The notes under the pieces were generated by a model, which saw only the letters and a program-made list of their open reading frames with translations, was not told the DNA's origin and ran no database searches. Shown in pieces: positions 36,503 through 45,947 of a stretch of 64,000 nucleotides of DNA. The position numbers were made by a program, and so were the translations under genes. The stretch's first letter is position 1. Every line of letters begins with the position of its first letter. Source of the DNA: Planctobacterium marinum (GTDB taxonomy: Bacteria > Pseudomonadota > Gammaproteobacteria > Enterobacterales > Alteromonadaceae); assembly GCF_020687805.1 (NCBI RefSeq), contig NZ_JAJEWQ010000006.1, positions 304,622-368,621 on the forward strand, given 5' to 3'.

Positions 36503-36979
36503 TCAGGATTCATCCAGCATCAGATGTTCCTGCCGATTTAACCTGTCTATTAACTGATCGTGACCCAATTGCAGTTGCGCGGTCATGTCAGATAAAACGT
36601 AACGCAGAAGTTTGTCCTGTTGCGGCGCAATGAGAGCGCGCAGCAAGGCGATGAATTGTCGGTGATATTTATTAGACTCCATCACCCACTGTGTGGTGGG
36701 GAGAGTGGGCAGCCGGCTCGCGCTGCTTTGGTACCAGTGCTCTATTTTTAGCAACTGCTGGTTTTGTTGTTTGTTGATGGCGATGCGATTTCTTTCAAAG
36801 GGCGTGATAGATTCGCAAGCGCGGTACAGCACTTTTGCCAGTGCCTGCATTTGATGCTTCAACGCATGTGCTGAAGCCCGGCTTGCTGCCTTGAGATAGA
36901 AGTTTCTGATCAGCGTGCAGGAATCTTGCAACTGTTTAACGAATATAAATTCAGTATTGTTCTTTATATTTTCAGTCAT
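36503..36979 (-). CDS. helical hypothetical protein
   Basis: The 158-residue product starts at ATG 36979, with GGAAGAG upstream. It is predicted all-helical, with amphipathic stretches ('LQDSCTLIRNFYLKAASRAS', 'ALIAPQQDKLLRYVLSDM') and no signal or membrane segment. It may be a four-helix-bundle protein, but no family was recognised. It is divergent from the sigma-54 activator gene across about 330 bases. Confidence 0.65.
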   Translation of the reverse strand: MTENIKNNTEFIFVKQLQDSCTLIRNFYLKAASRASAHALKHQMQALAKVLYRACESITPFERNRIAINKQQNQQLLKIEHWYQSSASRLPTLPTTQWVMESNKYHRQFIALLRALIAPQQDKLLRYVLSDMTAQLQLGHDQLIDRLNRQEHLMLDES

Positions 36980-37313
36980 CCACACTCTTCCTCTTGAATT
37001 TTCTGAACTTAACCTGAAGGCTTTCAAACTTCGCGCCAGTTTTTATGTTCAATATTTGCCCGATTTTTATCGGGTTTTGTAAAATTTGAACTGGTTCACA
37101 GGAAATATTTACTGATTACTGTGTAAATTTTACATTTCAGGCACCATTAAACCGTTTTGCAATCAGCTTTTTTGTTAAAAACAACGTACTATGTGCCAAA
37201 GGGGACAAAATTTAGTACGACGGCTAAATTTTCAGGAAAATAAAGCAAAGCTTATGCCCAAAGTGAAATAAAGTTTGCCTGGGCAGCTAACTCGGACAGG
37301 TATCGGTGAAAAG

Positions 37314-38681
37314 ATGAATTCAGACGCGTTTGTAAGACCCAAATTGATGTATAACGTGGGCGAGTCTGCGTTCGCTGAACAATTAGTTCAGTCATCAGAG
37401 TTTAAATCCTTTATTCAGGTTAAAGTGGAGTCTCGCTCGGATTGGATCGAGCAATTAAAGCTGGATGAATATCAACTGGTTATCTTGGATATTGAATCAC
37501 AGCACGTTCAGGAACGTGAACTGAAAATCTGTTTGCAGGAAAGACTGTTTGAAAATACTGAATTTATCTTCCTGAGTCATGGTTTGCCCAATCCGGTGAT
37601 AGATGAACTTATGGCCCTTGGTGCCGGTTATCACTTCCGTGAGCCTATCGAATTAGACGCTGTGACCGAATGTCTGGCTGATATCGCTGAAGATTTCGAA
37701 GAGCAGGCCAGTAATATTTCACAAACCCGCACCAGTGACATCGATCAATTTGGCCTGCTGGCCGGCTCCTCAAAAGTTATGCGCAAGCTGTATCGCACGC
37801 TGCGCAAGGTGGCCAAAACTGACATTAATGTATTTGTTATGGGCGAAAGTGGTTCAGGCAAAGAATTAGTGGCTAATACTGTGCATTTATTTAGTGAGCG
37901 AAGTGACGGACCTTTTGTGGCCGTGAATTGCGGAGCGATTAGCCCTGAATTAGTGGACAGTGAATTATTTGGCCACGTTAAAGGTGCGTTTACCGGCGCA
38001 GTTAAGGACCACAAAGGGGTTTTTGAACAGGCAGAAAACGGTACTTTATTTTTGGATGAAGTTACTGAAATGCCGTTGGAGCATCAGGTTAAGCTGCTGA
38101 GGGTATTGGAATCCGGTGAGTTTCGCCCGGTTGGATCAACCACACTGAAACATGCCAGGGTCAGAGTTATTGCCGCGACAAACCGCGATCCTGCCAGAGC
38201 GGTTGAAGAAGAAATTTTCCGTGAGGATTTGTATTACCGGCTGGCTCAGTTTCCTGTGCAGGTGCCGCCATTGCGCAACAGGGACTCTGATCTTGTGGGA
38301 TTGGCGAGGCACTTTCTGGCCTATCGAAACAGCCACGAGGGCGCGGATAAACAAATTTCAGTGGATGCCCTACAAAAAATTACGCAGCACCAGTGGCCTG
38401 GGAATGTGCGGGAATTAAAACATACTATTGAACGGGCATTTATTCTGGCGAACGATACAATTGAGCCCGAGCATATTGTGTTACAGCAAATGCAATCTCC
38501 TGAGCCTGTAGAAACCGACACCGTACCCACCGGCGTCCCACTGGAAGAACTGGAGAAGCAGGCAATTCTCAATACCCTGAAGGAAAATGATGGCAATAAA
38601 ACGGAAACCGCCGAGCAGTTGGGGGTGAGTGTCAAAACCCTGTACAACAAACTCGAAAAATATCAGGGTGACGCGGAGTAG
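37314..38681 (+). CDS. sigma-54-dependent transcriptional activator with degenerate receiver
   Basis: The 455-residue protein has an N-terminal receiver-like domain in which the aspartate in 'LVILDIESQ' remains, but the usual acid pair is absent and the conserved lysine is replaced ('YHFREPIE'). The AAA+ domain is complete: Walker A 'GESGSGKELVA', sigma-54 contact loop 'GAFTGAVKD', Walker B 'GTLFLDEV'. A Fis-type helix-turn-helix ends the protein ('ETAEQLGVSVKTLYNKLEKY'). ATG 37314 is preferred over an upstream TTG. It activates sigma-54 promoters, probably without classic phosphorylation. Confidence 0.9.
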   Translation: MNSDAFVRPKLMYNVGESAFAEQLVQSSEFKSFIQVKVESRSDWIEQLKLDEYQLVILDIESQHVQERELKICLQERLFENTEFIFLSHGLPNPVIDELMALGAGYHFREPIELDAVTECLADIAEDFEEQASNISQTRTSDIDQFGLLAGSSKVMRKLYRTLRKVAKTDINVFVMGESGSGKELVANTVHLFSERSDGPFVAVNCGAISPELVDSELFGHVKGAFTGAVKDHKGVFEQAENGTLFLDEVTEMPLEHQVKLLRVLESGEFRPVGSTTLKHARVRVIAATNRDPARAVEEEIFREDLYYRLAQFPVQVPPLRNRDSDLVGLARHFLAYRNSHEGADKQISVDALQKITQHQWPGNVRELKHTIERAFILANDTIEPEHIVLQQMQSPEPVETDTVPTGVPLEELEKQAILNTLKENDGNKTETAEQLGVSVKTLYNKLEKYQGDAE

Positions 38682-38777
38682 GTATCCCTGATAAAGCTGC
38701 ATACGAATTCATCTGATTTTATCTATTCCCCTGGCTAGACTCGGGTTCATTACCTTTGACACTGAGAAAAAATAGTA

Positions 38778-39971
38778 GTGAATTCACACTGGGGAACAAG
38801 GCTTCTGACGCTGATAATTTGCGCGGTGGCGTTGCAGGCACATGCCGAAGCGCATAGCGAACGACTTAAATTGATCTTTGATACGCCTGATAAGCAACCG
38901 GCAGACTATCGTATCAATGTAGCGGGTAGTTTTAATGAGTGGCAAATGAATACAGCCTCTCAAATGAACTGGGATGAATCAGAAAAGCGCTATCAGTACT
39001 CAGTGCCAAAAGGTCAAAGTTACATCAGTTTCAACTACTATAAAAATGGTGATTTTCAGAATCCATTGGCCACCAGGTTTGGTAAACCCAATACCTGCGG
39101 GTTTATTCTGCCACCAGATACTCAATCCTCATTCAAACCTGATTTTTATGGTTGGGCGAAAGACCCATCGAAGACGCCGCCAGAAACCATCGTGGGCAAA
39201 CTGATCACCTTGACGGATTTTCCCATGCCTGAACTGAATCGCAGTGGTGATATCTACATACATTTACCGGAATCTTACCAGGAATCTTTTAACAAACGCT
39301 ATCCAGTGGTTTACATGCTGGACGGACAAAACTTGTTTTCGGAATCCGCAGCTTACAGTGATGAATGGCAGGTGGATGAAACCGTCATTGCTGCTCAAAT
39401 GGACATCATAGTGGTGGGGATTGCTAATGGTCCTGAGCGATGGAAAGAGTATAACCCCTGGGATGCTGTTAACTACAGGGGAGAGAAGATAAAAGGGCAG
39501 GGTGAAAATACCATTGGCTTTATTGAAAAGTCATTGAAGCCGTACATTGACAGCACATACAGAACGTTAACGTCTGTAGATCATACTGCGCTGATGGGGA
39601 GTTCGTTGGGGGGATTAATGGCATTATATGGGGCTATAGAACACAGTCAGACCTTTGGCAAAGTTGCCGCATTTTCACCGTCCTTTTCTTTTGCCACCAC
39701 TGAAGGGCAATTGTTTTTGATGCCCGTACAAAGCAATCTGATCAATGCGGCAAAAAAGGCTTCGCCAACACCGGGTTTAAAGCTTTATTTCGATGTGGGC
39801 GAAGTGGAGTACGGTTCTTTTATATTGCTGGATTCTTTGCACAACGCCTTGTTATCTGCGGGGTTTGATTCGTCCCAGTTGCATATGGTGCAAGATAAGC
39901 TGGGCAGACACTGTGAATTGGATTGGTCAAAGCGTTTGCCCGGAGCACTACAGTGGTTGTTTCGCGAGTGA
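38778..39971 (+). CDS. secreted esterase with N-terminal carbohydrate-binding-like domain
   Basis: The 397-residue protein has a signal peptide ending near 'LQAHAEA'. A domain of about 90 residues follows that resembles glycogen-binding (CBM48/AMPK-like) modules ('INVAGSFNEWQMNTA'). The C-terminal part is an esterase-D-type alpha/beta hydrolase with the nucleophile in 'HTALMGSSLGGLMALYG' and a probable catalytic histidine in 'GRHCELDW'. Such enzymes release acyl groups from sugars or siderophores. The start is GTG 38778. It stands between the sigma-54 activator and gdhA. Confidence 0.85.
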   Translation: MNSHWGTRLLTLIICAVALQAHAEAHSERLKLIFDTPDKQPADYRINVAGSFNEWQMNTASQMNWDESEKRYQYSVPKGQSYISFNYYKNGDFQNPLATRFGKPNTCGFILPPDTQSSFKPDFYGWAKDPSKTPPETIVGKLITLTDFPMPELNRSGDIYIHLPESYQESFNKRYPVVYMLDGQNLFSESAAYSDEWQVDETVIAAQMDIIVVGIANGPERWKEYNPWDAVNYRGEKIKGQGENTIGFIEKSLKPYIDSTYRTLTSVDHTALMGSSLGGLMALYGAIEHSQTFGKVAAFSPSFSFATTEGQLFLMPVQSNLINAAKKASPTPGLKLYFDVGEVEYGSFILLDSLHNALLSAGFDSSQLHMVQDKLGRHCELDWSKRLPGALQWLFRE

Positions 39972-39981
39972 CAGTTTGTTT

Positions 39982-40031
39982 AGAGCGTGTTGAACTGCAA
40001 TAAAATTGTACCGCAAAGATCAACAGGCTCT
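39982..40031. repeat. dispersed hairpin repeat, copy 3
   Basis: AGAGCGTGTTGA pairs with TCAACAGGCTCT (one mismatch), enclosing the conserved loop aaaattgtaccgcaa. It lies between the convergent esterase and gdhA genes. Confidence 0.75.
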
Positions 40032-40033
40032 GG

Positions 40034-41368
40034 TTAAACACCCTGCGCTATCATGGCTTCACCCAGGATTTTGAATGCCGCGATACTGGCTCCGCTGTGC
40101 AGATCTGGTTTTCCGTTTCTCTCAATAGCGTTGTCGGCGCATTGCCGATAGATGTTTTGCATGATGTCTTGCAGTTGTTCATCTATTGCATCGTAATCTA
40201 GTGGTGAAAACGTGGCATTCTGCGACATCTCAAGTGTGGATATGGCAACGCCCCCGGCGTTAGCTGCTTTGCCTGGAGCAAAATAGATGTCTTTGTCTTT
40301 TATCGCTTGCAGTGCTTCGTCAGTCAGGGCCATATTACTGCCCTCTACGATAACCTGACAGCCAGATTCAACCAGTTTCTCCAAATGCTCGAGGGTTAAT
40401 TCATTTTGAGTAGCACATGGGATTGCGATATCGCAAGCCATTTGCCAGGCAGGGGAATCAGAGCGGTAATTTACATCAAACTCTTGCTCCGCACTTTCAA
40501 GCAGATTGTCGTGTTTATATTGGTTTTCCAGTAACCAGTTGATTTGCTCTTCCGTGAAGCCTGATTCGTTGGTGAGTAAACCTCGGCTGTTAGACAAGGT
40601 GATGACTTTGGCCTGCGCTTGAATTGCTTTAAGTGCTGCATGCAGCGCCACATTACCCGCACCCGAAATACAGACGGTTTTGCCTTCCAGTGTCTGCTCT
40701 TGCTCTTTAAGTAAACTCTGTAAAAAGTAAACAACGCCAAAACCTGTGGCTTCGGTACGCACATGACTGCCGCCAAAGTGACGGGATTTACCTGTAACCG
40801 CGCCTTCAAACTGGTTAACGATGCGTTTGTATTGCCCAAACAGATAGCCTATCTCTCTGAGACCGACATTAATGTCGCCCGCCGGTATGTCCCGGGCTGG
40901 GCCAATGTGTCGGTACAACTCCGTCATAAATGCCTGACAGAAGCGCAGGATTTCAGTATCGCTCTTGCCTTTTGGGGAAAAGTCCGCGCCACCTTTGGCA
41001 CCGCCAATCGGCAGCCCGGTAAGGGCATTTTTGAAACTTTGCTCAAAAGCCAGTGCTTTTAAAGTATCAAGATTAACATCCGGGTGAAACCGCAAGCCCC
41101 CTTTGTAGGGACCAATCAAACTACTGTGTTGAACCCGCCAGCCGGTGTTTATCTGGACTACGTCTTGATCATCCAGCCAGCTGACGTTGAATTCAATAAT
41201 GCGTTCCGGTAAGGCCAGCCGCTCAAACACCTTGTGCCGTGTAAAACTGTCGTTTTGCCCAAGAAAACCTCGTAGCGCAGAGGCTTCTTGTTTTAACACT
41301 GCCCCATAAGATGTTTGCGGGTTACTGCCTCCGGTACGTTGTTCAATAAAGGTGTCGATACTATTCAC
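40034..41368 (-). CDS. gdhA: NADP-specific glutamate dehydrogenase
   Basis: The 444-residue protein matches the hexameric bacterial enzyme: 'GPYKGGLRFHPDVNLDTLKA', the catalytic lysine region 'LPIGGAKGGADFSPKGKSD', 'PAGDINVGLREIGYLFGQYK', and the nucleotide fold 'KTVCISGAGNVALHAALKA'. GTG 41368 with GAGG upstream is the start. It makes glutamate from 2-oxoglutarate and ammonium, which also feeds proline synthesis encoded nearby. Confidence 0.96.
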   Translation of the reverse strand: MNSIDTFIEQRTGGSNPQTSYGAVLKQEASALRGFLGQNDSFTRHKVFERLALPERIIEFNVSWLDDQDVVQINTGWRVQHSSLIGPYKGGLRFHPDVNLDTLKALAFEQSFKNALTGLPIGGAKGGADFSPKGKSDTEILRFCQAFMTELYRHIGPARDIPAGDINVGLREIGYLFGQYKRIVNQFEGAVTGKSRHFGGSHVRTEATGFGVVYFLQSLLKEQEQTLEGKTVCISGAGNVALHAALKAIQAQAKVITLSNSRGLLTNESGFTEEQINWLLENQYKHDNLLESAEQEFDVNYRSDSPAWQMACDIAIPCATQNELTLEHLEKLVESGCQVIVEGSNMALTDEALQAIKDKDIYFAPGKAANAGGVAISTLEMSQNATFSPLDYDAIDEQLQDIMQNIYRQCADNAIERNGKPDLHSGASIAAFKILGEAMIAQGV

Positions 41369-41425
41369 TTTGACCTCTTCGCTGCTGTTCCTTCACTTCT
41401 ATGTAGAATCGCAGAATAGGATCAA

Positions 41426-42280
41426 TCAGTTGCAGGCAAATAGCGGCACCGTGAGGTTGTTGAGCAATTGCTCCAGTTGTTTGCCATACACCATATTGTG
41501 CAGCACCGACCCTTGTTTTACGCCGGAGATAACAAGATCATAATTATCCTGCTGTACAACGCTTTCGATAGCAGCTGGCAGAGATTTATCATCGGGAGCA
41601 CTGTGCACAGAAGTGATTCTCACGTCATGAGACTCCAGGTAAGAGGCCACTTCTTCCAACGCAACGATATCGTACTCTTCGCTGCCCTGAAAATCACAAA
41701 GAATGCCAGCCTGGCCTGAACGTTTAAGCAGTGGCAGGGCGCTCTTAAGGGTTCTTGATGCTTCTACACTGTTGTCCCACACCAAAATTGGCGCATTGAA
41801 AAATGCGTTTTCAGGAACGTGTTCAGGCATCACCATAACGGGGGCGCTAAGTGGTTGTTTGAAGTCGGGTAACAAGGATTTGAGTTTCACCTGATCAAAC
41901 CCGTCGAACCAGCTGCGACTCAGGATCACCAGATCGTGTGTTAGGGACACAATCGACAGCTGTTCTTGCAGATTACCTGGCACAGTAAACCAGTGGAATT
42001 CTTCGTCTTTACCGGCTTTTTCTTTCAGTAAACTGCGCAGATTTTGCAAATCTTCTTTCACCAGTGATTTGCTATTTTTGGCGGCGTCAGGCACATAGGC
42101 CACCCCTTCCGGGGCCAGAATCAGGTCGGCGGTATTTTCGGGCATCGTTGCCAGTTCTGACTGGAAATAAACGCCGTGAACCCGATTGTTATCGTGATGT
42201 GCCAGGCTGTCTGCCCATGCAAGTCGCTGCAGGCAACTGTTGTCACTGCTAAGTTGCACTAATACGCTTCTGAAACACAT
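41426..42280 (-). CDS. tandem universal stress protein
   Basis: The 284-residue protein has two Usp domains. The second ends 'YDLVISGVKQGSVLHNMVYG' and 'LTVPLFACN', a divergent form of the nucleotide-binding loop. ATG 42280 is chosen because GAGGAG lies eight bases upstream; the earlier ATG 42286 is too close to it. It stands alone between gdhA and the phosphatase-kinase fusion. It is distinct in sequence from the Usp at 3379-4263. Confidence 0.8.
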   Translation of the reverse strand: MCFRSVLVQLSSDNSCLQRLAWADSLAHHDNNRVHGVYFQSELATMPENTADLILAPEGVAYVPDAAKNSKSLVKEDLQNLRSLLKEKAGKDEEFHWFTVPGNLQEQLSIVSLTHDLVILSRSWFDGFDQVKLKSLLPDFKQPLSAPVMVMPEHVPENAFFNAPILVWDNSVEASRTLKSALPLLKRSGQAGILCDFQGSEEYDIVALEEVASYLESHDVRITSVHSAPDDKSLPAAIESVVQQDNYDLVISGVKQGSVLHNMVYGKQLEQLLNNLTVPLFACN

Positions 42281-42421
42281 AATCATTTCTCCTCTGCGGT
42301 TACCCTTGAAACCTTGCTTTTTTGAGTCGCAAAATTTCAGTATGTATTATAGCTTGCAAAATCAATGCTATTTCGTCATGTAAGGCCAAGTTGTTGATAT
42401 TACTGGTTTTAATGTTTAATT

Positions 42422-42445
42422 TTGCAGCCTTGCAGCCTTGCAGCC
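42422..42445. repeat. short tandem repeat TTGCAGCC x3
   Basis: Three perfect 8-base copies lie in the 250-base gap between the Usp gene and the phosphatase-kinase gene. No function is evident; slippage could change the copy number. Confidence 0.7.
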
Positions 42446-42537
42446 GGTGTTTTTGATTTGTTGTGGGAATTTTACATAGCTGCCCTGAAAAATTTTCACG
42501 GCCACTAGCACCATCGGTCATTCCCTTTGACAAACCG

Positions 42538-44187
42538 TCATTCCACGCTTACCGGGGGCGACGGATTAGTCAGAATATTCAATTGCTTTTCCTGCACAGA
42601 AATGTCCAGTTCTGCGGCCTTTCTGATCTCGCCGTCAATGCTGTAAGTTATTGGACTTTCGCTTTTGATTTGTAAGCGTTTAACGTGTTGATGCTGGAAT
42701 TTCCGGTTATCCGGCTGGTTAAACTCAGACAACAGAAGCTGCAGCATGCCGGTGACAATGTCATCGCTATTTTCCTTGTCCAGCCAGGTGATATCCAGTT
42801 TGCCATCCCGGGCATCGGGTTCTCCGCCGCCCTGAGCTAACAGGGTAAATACCGGTGCTGAATTGGCGATAACCAGACTATTGGTTTCCATTTCCTGCCA
42901 TCCCTGACCGTCAAAGTTCGCCTGAAACTTGTGAAGTTCATTTTCACTTACGGCATGGAATAAACCGTTCAGATAAGCCAGTTGTCCAGACTGGTTTTTA
43001 GTTTCCCGATTTGCCAGTTCAATCATTCGGGACTCGAATCCGATACCCAGTACCAGGGTAAACAACTCTTCGTTACACAAACCAATATCAAAGGCTTCGG
43101 CATGACCCTGGATAATGGTTTCACATGCGGTTTTCACCGGCAGAGCTTTTGCTTTTATTCCCCAAAGGGCGTGACTCAGAGCATTAGTGGTACCCAGGGG
43201 GATTATCCCCATTTTGATTTTCGTGTGTCTGAGCGCTGCAGCCACCTCGTTAACGGTACCGTCACCACCCGCGGCAATAATGACGTCGGCACCGGATTCA
43301 ATCGCGTGCTTTGCCAGTTGTTGACCATCCAATTCCTCACTGGTAGTTAACACGGATAATGCATAGTATTTTCCCAGGGTTTCGCAAATTTCTTTGCGAT
43401 GCTCTGGCCACTTTCCGCCACCGGAAACCGGATTGGCGATAATCCATGCATTGGGATAAAGGGTGACTTTTTTGCTGCTATGAATGTTTTCCAGTGACCG
43501 CAATTGCGCCATATTCAGTCCGGCTGTTTTGCGAATGGCATTGATCTCGTTTAAAACATCTCTGACGGTTTTGTCTTTGTCTAACATCAGTAAATAGGCT
43601 GCCAGCAGAAATACTGAGCGTCCCCGACCCAGGGCACAATGGATCACCACATTTTTATTACTGGCCCGTTGCCCGTGTATCCAGTTGACCGCATGTAATA
43701 CGTCGTTTGGTTTCGGAGACTGATGATCCAAAACCGGGACATTGAGGTAGGCCATATCGGCCTGTTCCGCAGACCAGTGCAGGGCATCGAACTCACTGGT
43801 GGCGTCTAATATGGCGCTAATTTTCAGGGATTTTAAGGTTTCAAGATCCGATGGCGTTAGCCGCCGTGCTAAAAACAGGCCCGGTTTGATTTCCTGGACT
43901 GCAGGGGTTTTATCGCGGAGCCTCACAAAGCGATTGTACAAATTAGCGGCGGTCAAAAAGGGCCAGAAAAGCCACACGATAACACCAGGAATGCGTCCAT
44001 CGTGGTTTTTTCTGAAAATCTGAGGTTGCTTAAACAGGTAGGCACTGGCCACCAGAGACACCGACGTCGCTGACCACAACAACAGAGCTTTCGCCAGCCA
44101 CTGCTCTGTTAACAGGGTTAATAGCCACAGCAGCAGCGCGACAGCGGTATAGTAAAGGCTAAAAGGTCGGCTTTTTGGGGTTTTCAC
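42538..44187 (-). CDS. fusion of dual-specificity phosphatase and diacylglycerol/lipid kinase
   Basis: The 549-residue protein has about three N-terminal membrane helices. A dual-specificity phosphatase domain follows (about 95-240) with the Cys-Arg active site in 'VVIHCALGRGRSVFLLAAYL', then a DAGK-type lipid kinase domain (about 250-540) with 'IIANPVSGGGKWPEHR', 'VIIAAGGDGTVNEVAAAL' and 'IPLGTTNALSHAL'. Both active sites look intact. It probably acts on membrane lipids such as diacylglycerol, ceramide or phosphoinositide-like lipids at the inner membrane, possibly adding and removing phosphate. It is preceded by a tiny membrane gene. Confidence 0.9.
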   Translation of the reverse strand: MKTPKSRPFSLYYTAVALLLWLLTLLTEQWLAKALLLWSATSVSLVASAYLFKQPQIFRKNHDGRIPGVIVWLFWPFLTAANLYNRFVRLRDKTPAVQEIKPGLFLARRLTPSDLETLKSLKISAILDATSEFDALHWSAEQADMAYLNVPVLDHQSPKPNDVLHAVNWIHGQRASNKNVVIHCALGRGRSVFLLAAYLLMLDKDKTVRDVLNEINAIRKTAGLNMAQLRSLENIHSSKKVTLYPNAWIIANPVSGGGKWPEHRKEICETLGKYYALSVLTTSEELDGQQLAKHAIESGADVIIAAGGDGTVNEVAAALRHTKIKMGIIPLGTTNALSHALWGIKAKALPVKTACETIIQGHAEAFDIGLCNEELFTLVLGIGFESRMIELANRETKNQSGQLAYLNGLFHAVSENELHKFQANFDGQGWQEMETNSLVIANSAPVFTLLAQGGGEPDARDGKLDITWLDKENSDDIVTGMLQLLLSEFNQPDNRKFQHQHVKRLQIKSESPITYSIDGEIRKAAELDISVQEKQLNILTNPSPPVSVE

Positions 44188-44373
44188 TTATTCCTCCTGA
44201 TAACGTTTGGCTTGCATTCTGTTCACCAGCGAAGTCGTGGCCTGTGTCACAATCCTGGTCGCCACGACACTCAGTAAAAAGCAGCAAATCAGCTTTTTAA
44301 CGGTTTCTGAAGGCCCCTGTATAATCAGGGCCCACAAGCTCAGTATGGTGATGATGACGACAATTTCGGTCAC
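44188..44373 (-). CDS. 61-residue membrane protein coupled to the lipid kinase fusion
   Basis: GTG 44373 follows AGGAGGT at close distance. The product has two membrane helices ('VVIITILSLWALIIQG' and 'LICCFLLSVVATRIVTQATT') and a basic tail. Its stop is directly next to the start of the phosphatase-kinase gene, so the two are surely co-translated. No family was recognised; it may be a subunit or anchor for the enzyme. Confidence 0.7.
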   Translation of the reverse strand: MTEIVVIITILSLWALIIQGPSETVKKLICCFLLSVVATRIVTQATTSLVNRMQAKRYQEE

Positions 44374-44591
44374 AGTACCTCCTCAGTGAATATGCTTATA
44401 CGGTGCTTTGTATAAAACGGGTTTAATCCTGGTTTTCCGTGATGAAGTAGAATAGGCAATTCTCAGACCATATGTAAAAATAATTAAAAATCATGGGTTT
44501 ATATTTAATATGAACTAAAATACGGTGGTCTCGTATGTAAAGACTTCACTAAACTGAAAATTTTTCACATGACTGGCTTTGGTTAATAAGC

Positions 44592-45782
44592 GTGGCAAAA
44601 AAATCGCAGTTCATTTTGTTTTTGGCGCAGATAAACAATAAATTGATTGATTTATTGGTGTCGCCGAAAACGACGTTACCCTGGTTACTGAATTCGGTCC
44701 CCGGGGCAGGCTGGGTTTTGCCATTTTTAGCACCGCTACGGGAGTCAGGCTCGATGCTGCCGCAATGGTGGATAAAGCGATCAGCGATTGGTACACACCA
44801 GCGCCGCGACTATGGCTGGCGACTGGGTATGGTCATTCAGTTACTTGGTCTTTTGGGTTTTTGCTTCAGCGTTTTTTTCACGTCTGGTAGCTTTGTAGCG
44901 GCCGGACTTTTAATGTCGCTGGCAGTATTAAGTGCAGGGCGCGCCTTTACCTCGGTGTTCAGCAAGGACATTCAGGCTGAGTATGTTGCTAAACGAGTTC
45001 GCGGCCGGTTTACAGGACTGGTATCAACAGTCTCAGGTGGACTGAGTATCGGCCTCGCATTGTTACTGATCACTGGTCTGTTCATGGAGAATCGCTCTAT
45101 GGTGGCCTGGAGTTTTGTCTTTCTGTGTGGTGTTGTCGCCTGTACCTTACTGCTGAGTTTTCCGCTTACCTGCAAAAGAGAAATTGAACAACAGCAGCCC
45201 ACATCCTTGCTGGCACAATTTCAGGAAAACCCACTATTAACACATATGGTGCTAAGCCGCTGTTTATTGCTACACGCCATGTTAGCTATTCCCTTTATCG
45301 GCTCCAGCCTTGGCGCAGAGCAAGGCATTAACATTGGCTGGTTAATTTTGGTTTCAGGCATAGCGTCACTGACAGCGTCTTATATCTGGGGTGTTTTTTC
45401 CGACCGGGAGGTGATCAAAACGCTGGCGCTATCTGCTTCATTATGCCTGGTGGTTTTGTGGATCTTTGCAGTGTTTTTGCAATCATTGTCGCAGTCGATG
45501 CTACTGGGGGGCTTTTATTTGTTGTTAGTGGGCTACGATGGCGTTCGTATCGGCAGAAAAACCTTATTGCTCAATGCCACTACCGACGACAACCGCCTGG
45601 CGTTTGTCGGTGCCGGAAACACCTTTGTTGGTGTTTTTTTGCTGGTGAGCGGTGGCGTGTTGAGCGTGCTTTATACCTATCTGGGGACGCAAATAATGTG
45701 GTATATGTTGCTTTGTTTGATGTTTGGGATAGTGCATTTATTTAAATTAAACAAGCCCTTACAAGGTGCTGTAAGCGCATAA
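44592..45782 (+). CDS. MFS-type transporter
   Basis: The 396-residue protein has about 11-12 hydrophobic helices, with a cytoplasmic loop in the middle ('PLTCKREIEQQQPTSLLAQF') and short basic loops near the start ('KRSAIGTHQRRDYGWRLG'). The pattern fits a major facilitator with a six-plus-six layout. GTG 44592 is the likely start. The substrate cannot be inferred. It is divergent from the lipid-kinase operon. Confidence 0.75.
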   Translation: MAKKSQFILFLAQINNKLIDLLVSPKTTLPWLLNSVPGAGWVLPFLAPLRESGSMLPQWWIKRSAIGTHQRRDYGWRLGMVIQLLGLLGFCFSVFFTSGSFVAAGLLMSLAVLSAGRAFTSVFSKDIQAEYVAKRVRGRFTGLVSTVSGGLSIGLALLLITGLFMENRSMVAWSFVFLCGVVACTLLLSFPLTCKREIEQQQPTSLLAQFQENPLLTHMVLSRCLLLHAMLAIPFIGSSLGAEQGINIGWLILVSGIASLTASYIWGVFSDREVIKTLALSASLCLVVLWIFAVFLQSLSQSMLLGGFYLLLVGYDGVRIGRKTLLLNATTDDNRLAFVGAGNTFVGVFLLVSGGVLSVLYTYLGTQIMWYMLLCLMFGIVHLFKLNKPLQGAVSA

Positions 45783-45947
45783 GCCGGTGATAATCGCGAA
45801 CAAATATTGGTAATTGCACTGACAATAACCTAGCATTTGTAACAAATCGGATTATCTGGCGGAGCCTGATGTTTTGGCTTACGGCTTCATAAATGAACAA
45901 GGGTTATAACAGGGCCTTTTACAACAACACAGATAGCATGGGGGTTT

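Noticed and set aside
882..40031. Insertion-sequence ends as explanation for the hairpin repeats
   Set aside because: No transposase, no target duplications, and each copy is only about 50 bases with its own stem.
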